A DNA stretch of 13,753 bases, taken from contig DNFA01000007.1 of the NCBI GenBank assembly GCA_003487665.1, positions 1 through 13,753 on the forward strand. The letters run 5' to 3'. Positions 13,427-13,753 of the stretch are shown in pieces. Each line of letters starts with the position of its first letter. The stretch's first letter is position 1. The DNA comes from Oscillibacter sp. GTDB lineage: Bacteria; Bacillota; Clostridia; Oscillospirales; Oscillospiraceae. The notes beneath the pieces were generated by a model. That model saw only the letters and a list, made by a program, of their open reading frames with translations, made no database searches and was not told the DNA's origin. The translations under genes were made by a program, and so were the position numbers.

Positions 13427-13753
13427 ATGAGTGAGCAGATCACCGTCTGCATAGCAGACAACGACGAGGATTACCGAAGATGGCTGGAACGGGAACTGGG
13501 CAGCGCGGGCGATATCCGCATCGCCGCGTCCGTCAGCGACGGGCGGCAGGCGCTGGCTGCGGTGGAGCAGCACCGTCCGCAGGTACTGCTGCTGGATCCG
13601 ATGCTGCCGGGTCTGGACGGCGTGGGGCTGCTGCGGCGGCTGCGGGATGACAGCGAAACAAAGTGCATCCTGCTGTCCGGCTATTTCGGCGACGGCGCGC
13701 TGCAAAGCGCGCGGGACGCAGGGGCTTACGCCCTGCTGCCCAAGCCGGTGGAC
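13427..13753 (+). CDS. spo0A: Spo0A-like response regulator, receiver domain only (3'-truncated)
   Basis: The first 109 residues of a response regulator are visible; the output domain lies beyond the window. The receiver shows an acidic pocket D11-N12-D13, the phosphoacceptor D57 in VLLLDPMLPGLDG, the switch hydroxyl S84 in LLSGYF and the conserved K106 in LLPKPVD. The opening VCIADNDEDYRRWLE and the position of D57 resemble Spo0A (D56 in Bacillus), the master regulator of sporulation entry. The ATG at 13427 follows AAGGGGGAG at 13412-13420. The strongest support for Spo0A is the 0A-box cluster upstream, since spo0A is autoregulated in known spore-formers. Oddities are the proline right after D57 and Asn in place of one acidic residue. 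It could be a Spo0A-like paralogue. Confidence 0.7.
   Translation, partial: MSEQITVCIADNDEDYRRWLERELGSAGDIRIAASVSDGRQALAAVEQHRPQVLLLDPMLPGLDGVGLLRRLRDDSETKCILLSGYFGDGALQSARDAGAYALLPKPVD

Noticed and set aside
1..13753. CRISPR arrays, insertion sequences, prophage genes, tRNA or rRNA genes
   Set aside because: No regularly spaced long repeats, transposase or integrase motifs, target-site duplications or recognisable RNA genes were seen. Base composition appears even apart from the AT-rich region near 13200-13420.

Overview
The window looks like chromosomal housekeeping DNA from a high-GC, endospore-forming member of the Clostridia, most like the Oscillospiraceae/Ruminococcaceae gut lineages. 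The reasons are the Firmicutes gene orders dprA-topA-trmFO and plsX-acpP-rnc, strong AGGAGG-type ribosome sites, frequent GTG/TTG starts, an FtsK/SpoIIIE translocase, and a Spo0A-like regulator behind a cluster of 0A-box sequences. The genus cannot be fixed from sequence reading alone. I see no mobile element, CRISPR array, tRNA or rRNA.

Layout. Positions 1-5441 hold a compact plus-strand run: the 3' part of dprA (cut by the window edge), topA, trmFO and plsX, with gaps of 9 and 0 bases and then a 4-base overlap. acpP follows behind its own near-consensus sigma-A promoter (5458-5486). A perfect 28-base palindrome with a T-run (5792-5821) separates acpP from rnc and sits almost on the rnc ribosome site. 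A terminator closes rnc. Next comes a two-gene unit (6617-8654): an ECF-type sigma factor and an overlapping gene for a multi-pass membrane protein with a large soluble C-terminal part, probably its sensor or anti-sigma partner. After another strong terminator, uppP (undecaprenyl-diphosphatase) and an ftsK/spoIIIE-type DNA translocase are transcribed together. A shared hairpin separates the translocase from a convergent minus-strand gene for a 284-residue DUF11-type protein with no signal peptide. Divergent from that gene, and cut by the right edge, is a response regulator whose receiver domain resembles Spo0A.

How the parts fit. The left half covers DNA uptake and recombination (DprA), supercoiling (TopA), tRNA m5U54 modification (TrmFO), phospholipid and fatty-acid synthesis (PlsX, AcpP) and RNA processing (RNase III). 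The right half turns toward the envelope and sporulation: an envelope-sensing sigma unit, lipid-carrier recycling (UppP), chromosome translocation, and the Spo0A-like locus.

The most interesting signal is in the 294-base divergent intergenic region (13133-13426). Three 0A-box-like sequences in one orientation sit exactly 10 bases apart, followed by a perfect inverted box. They are placed so that they could control the response regulator, the divergent DUF11 gene, or both. This suggests an autoregulated spo0A and a possible link between the uncharacterised DUF11 protein and sporulation.
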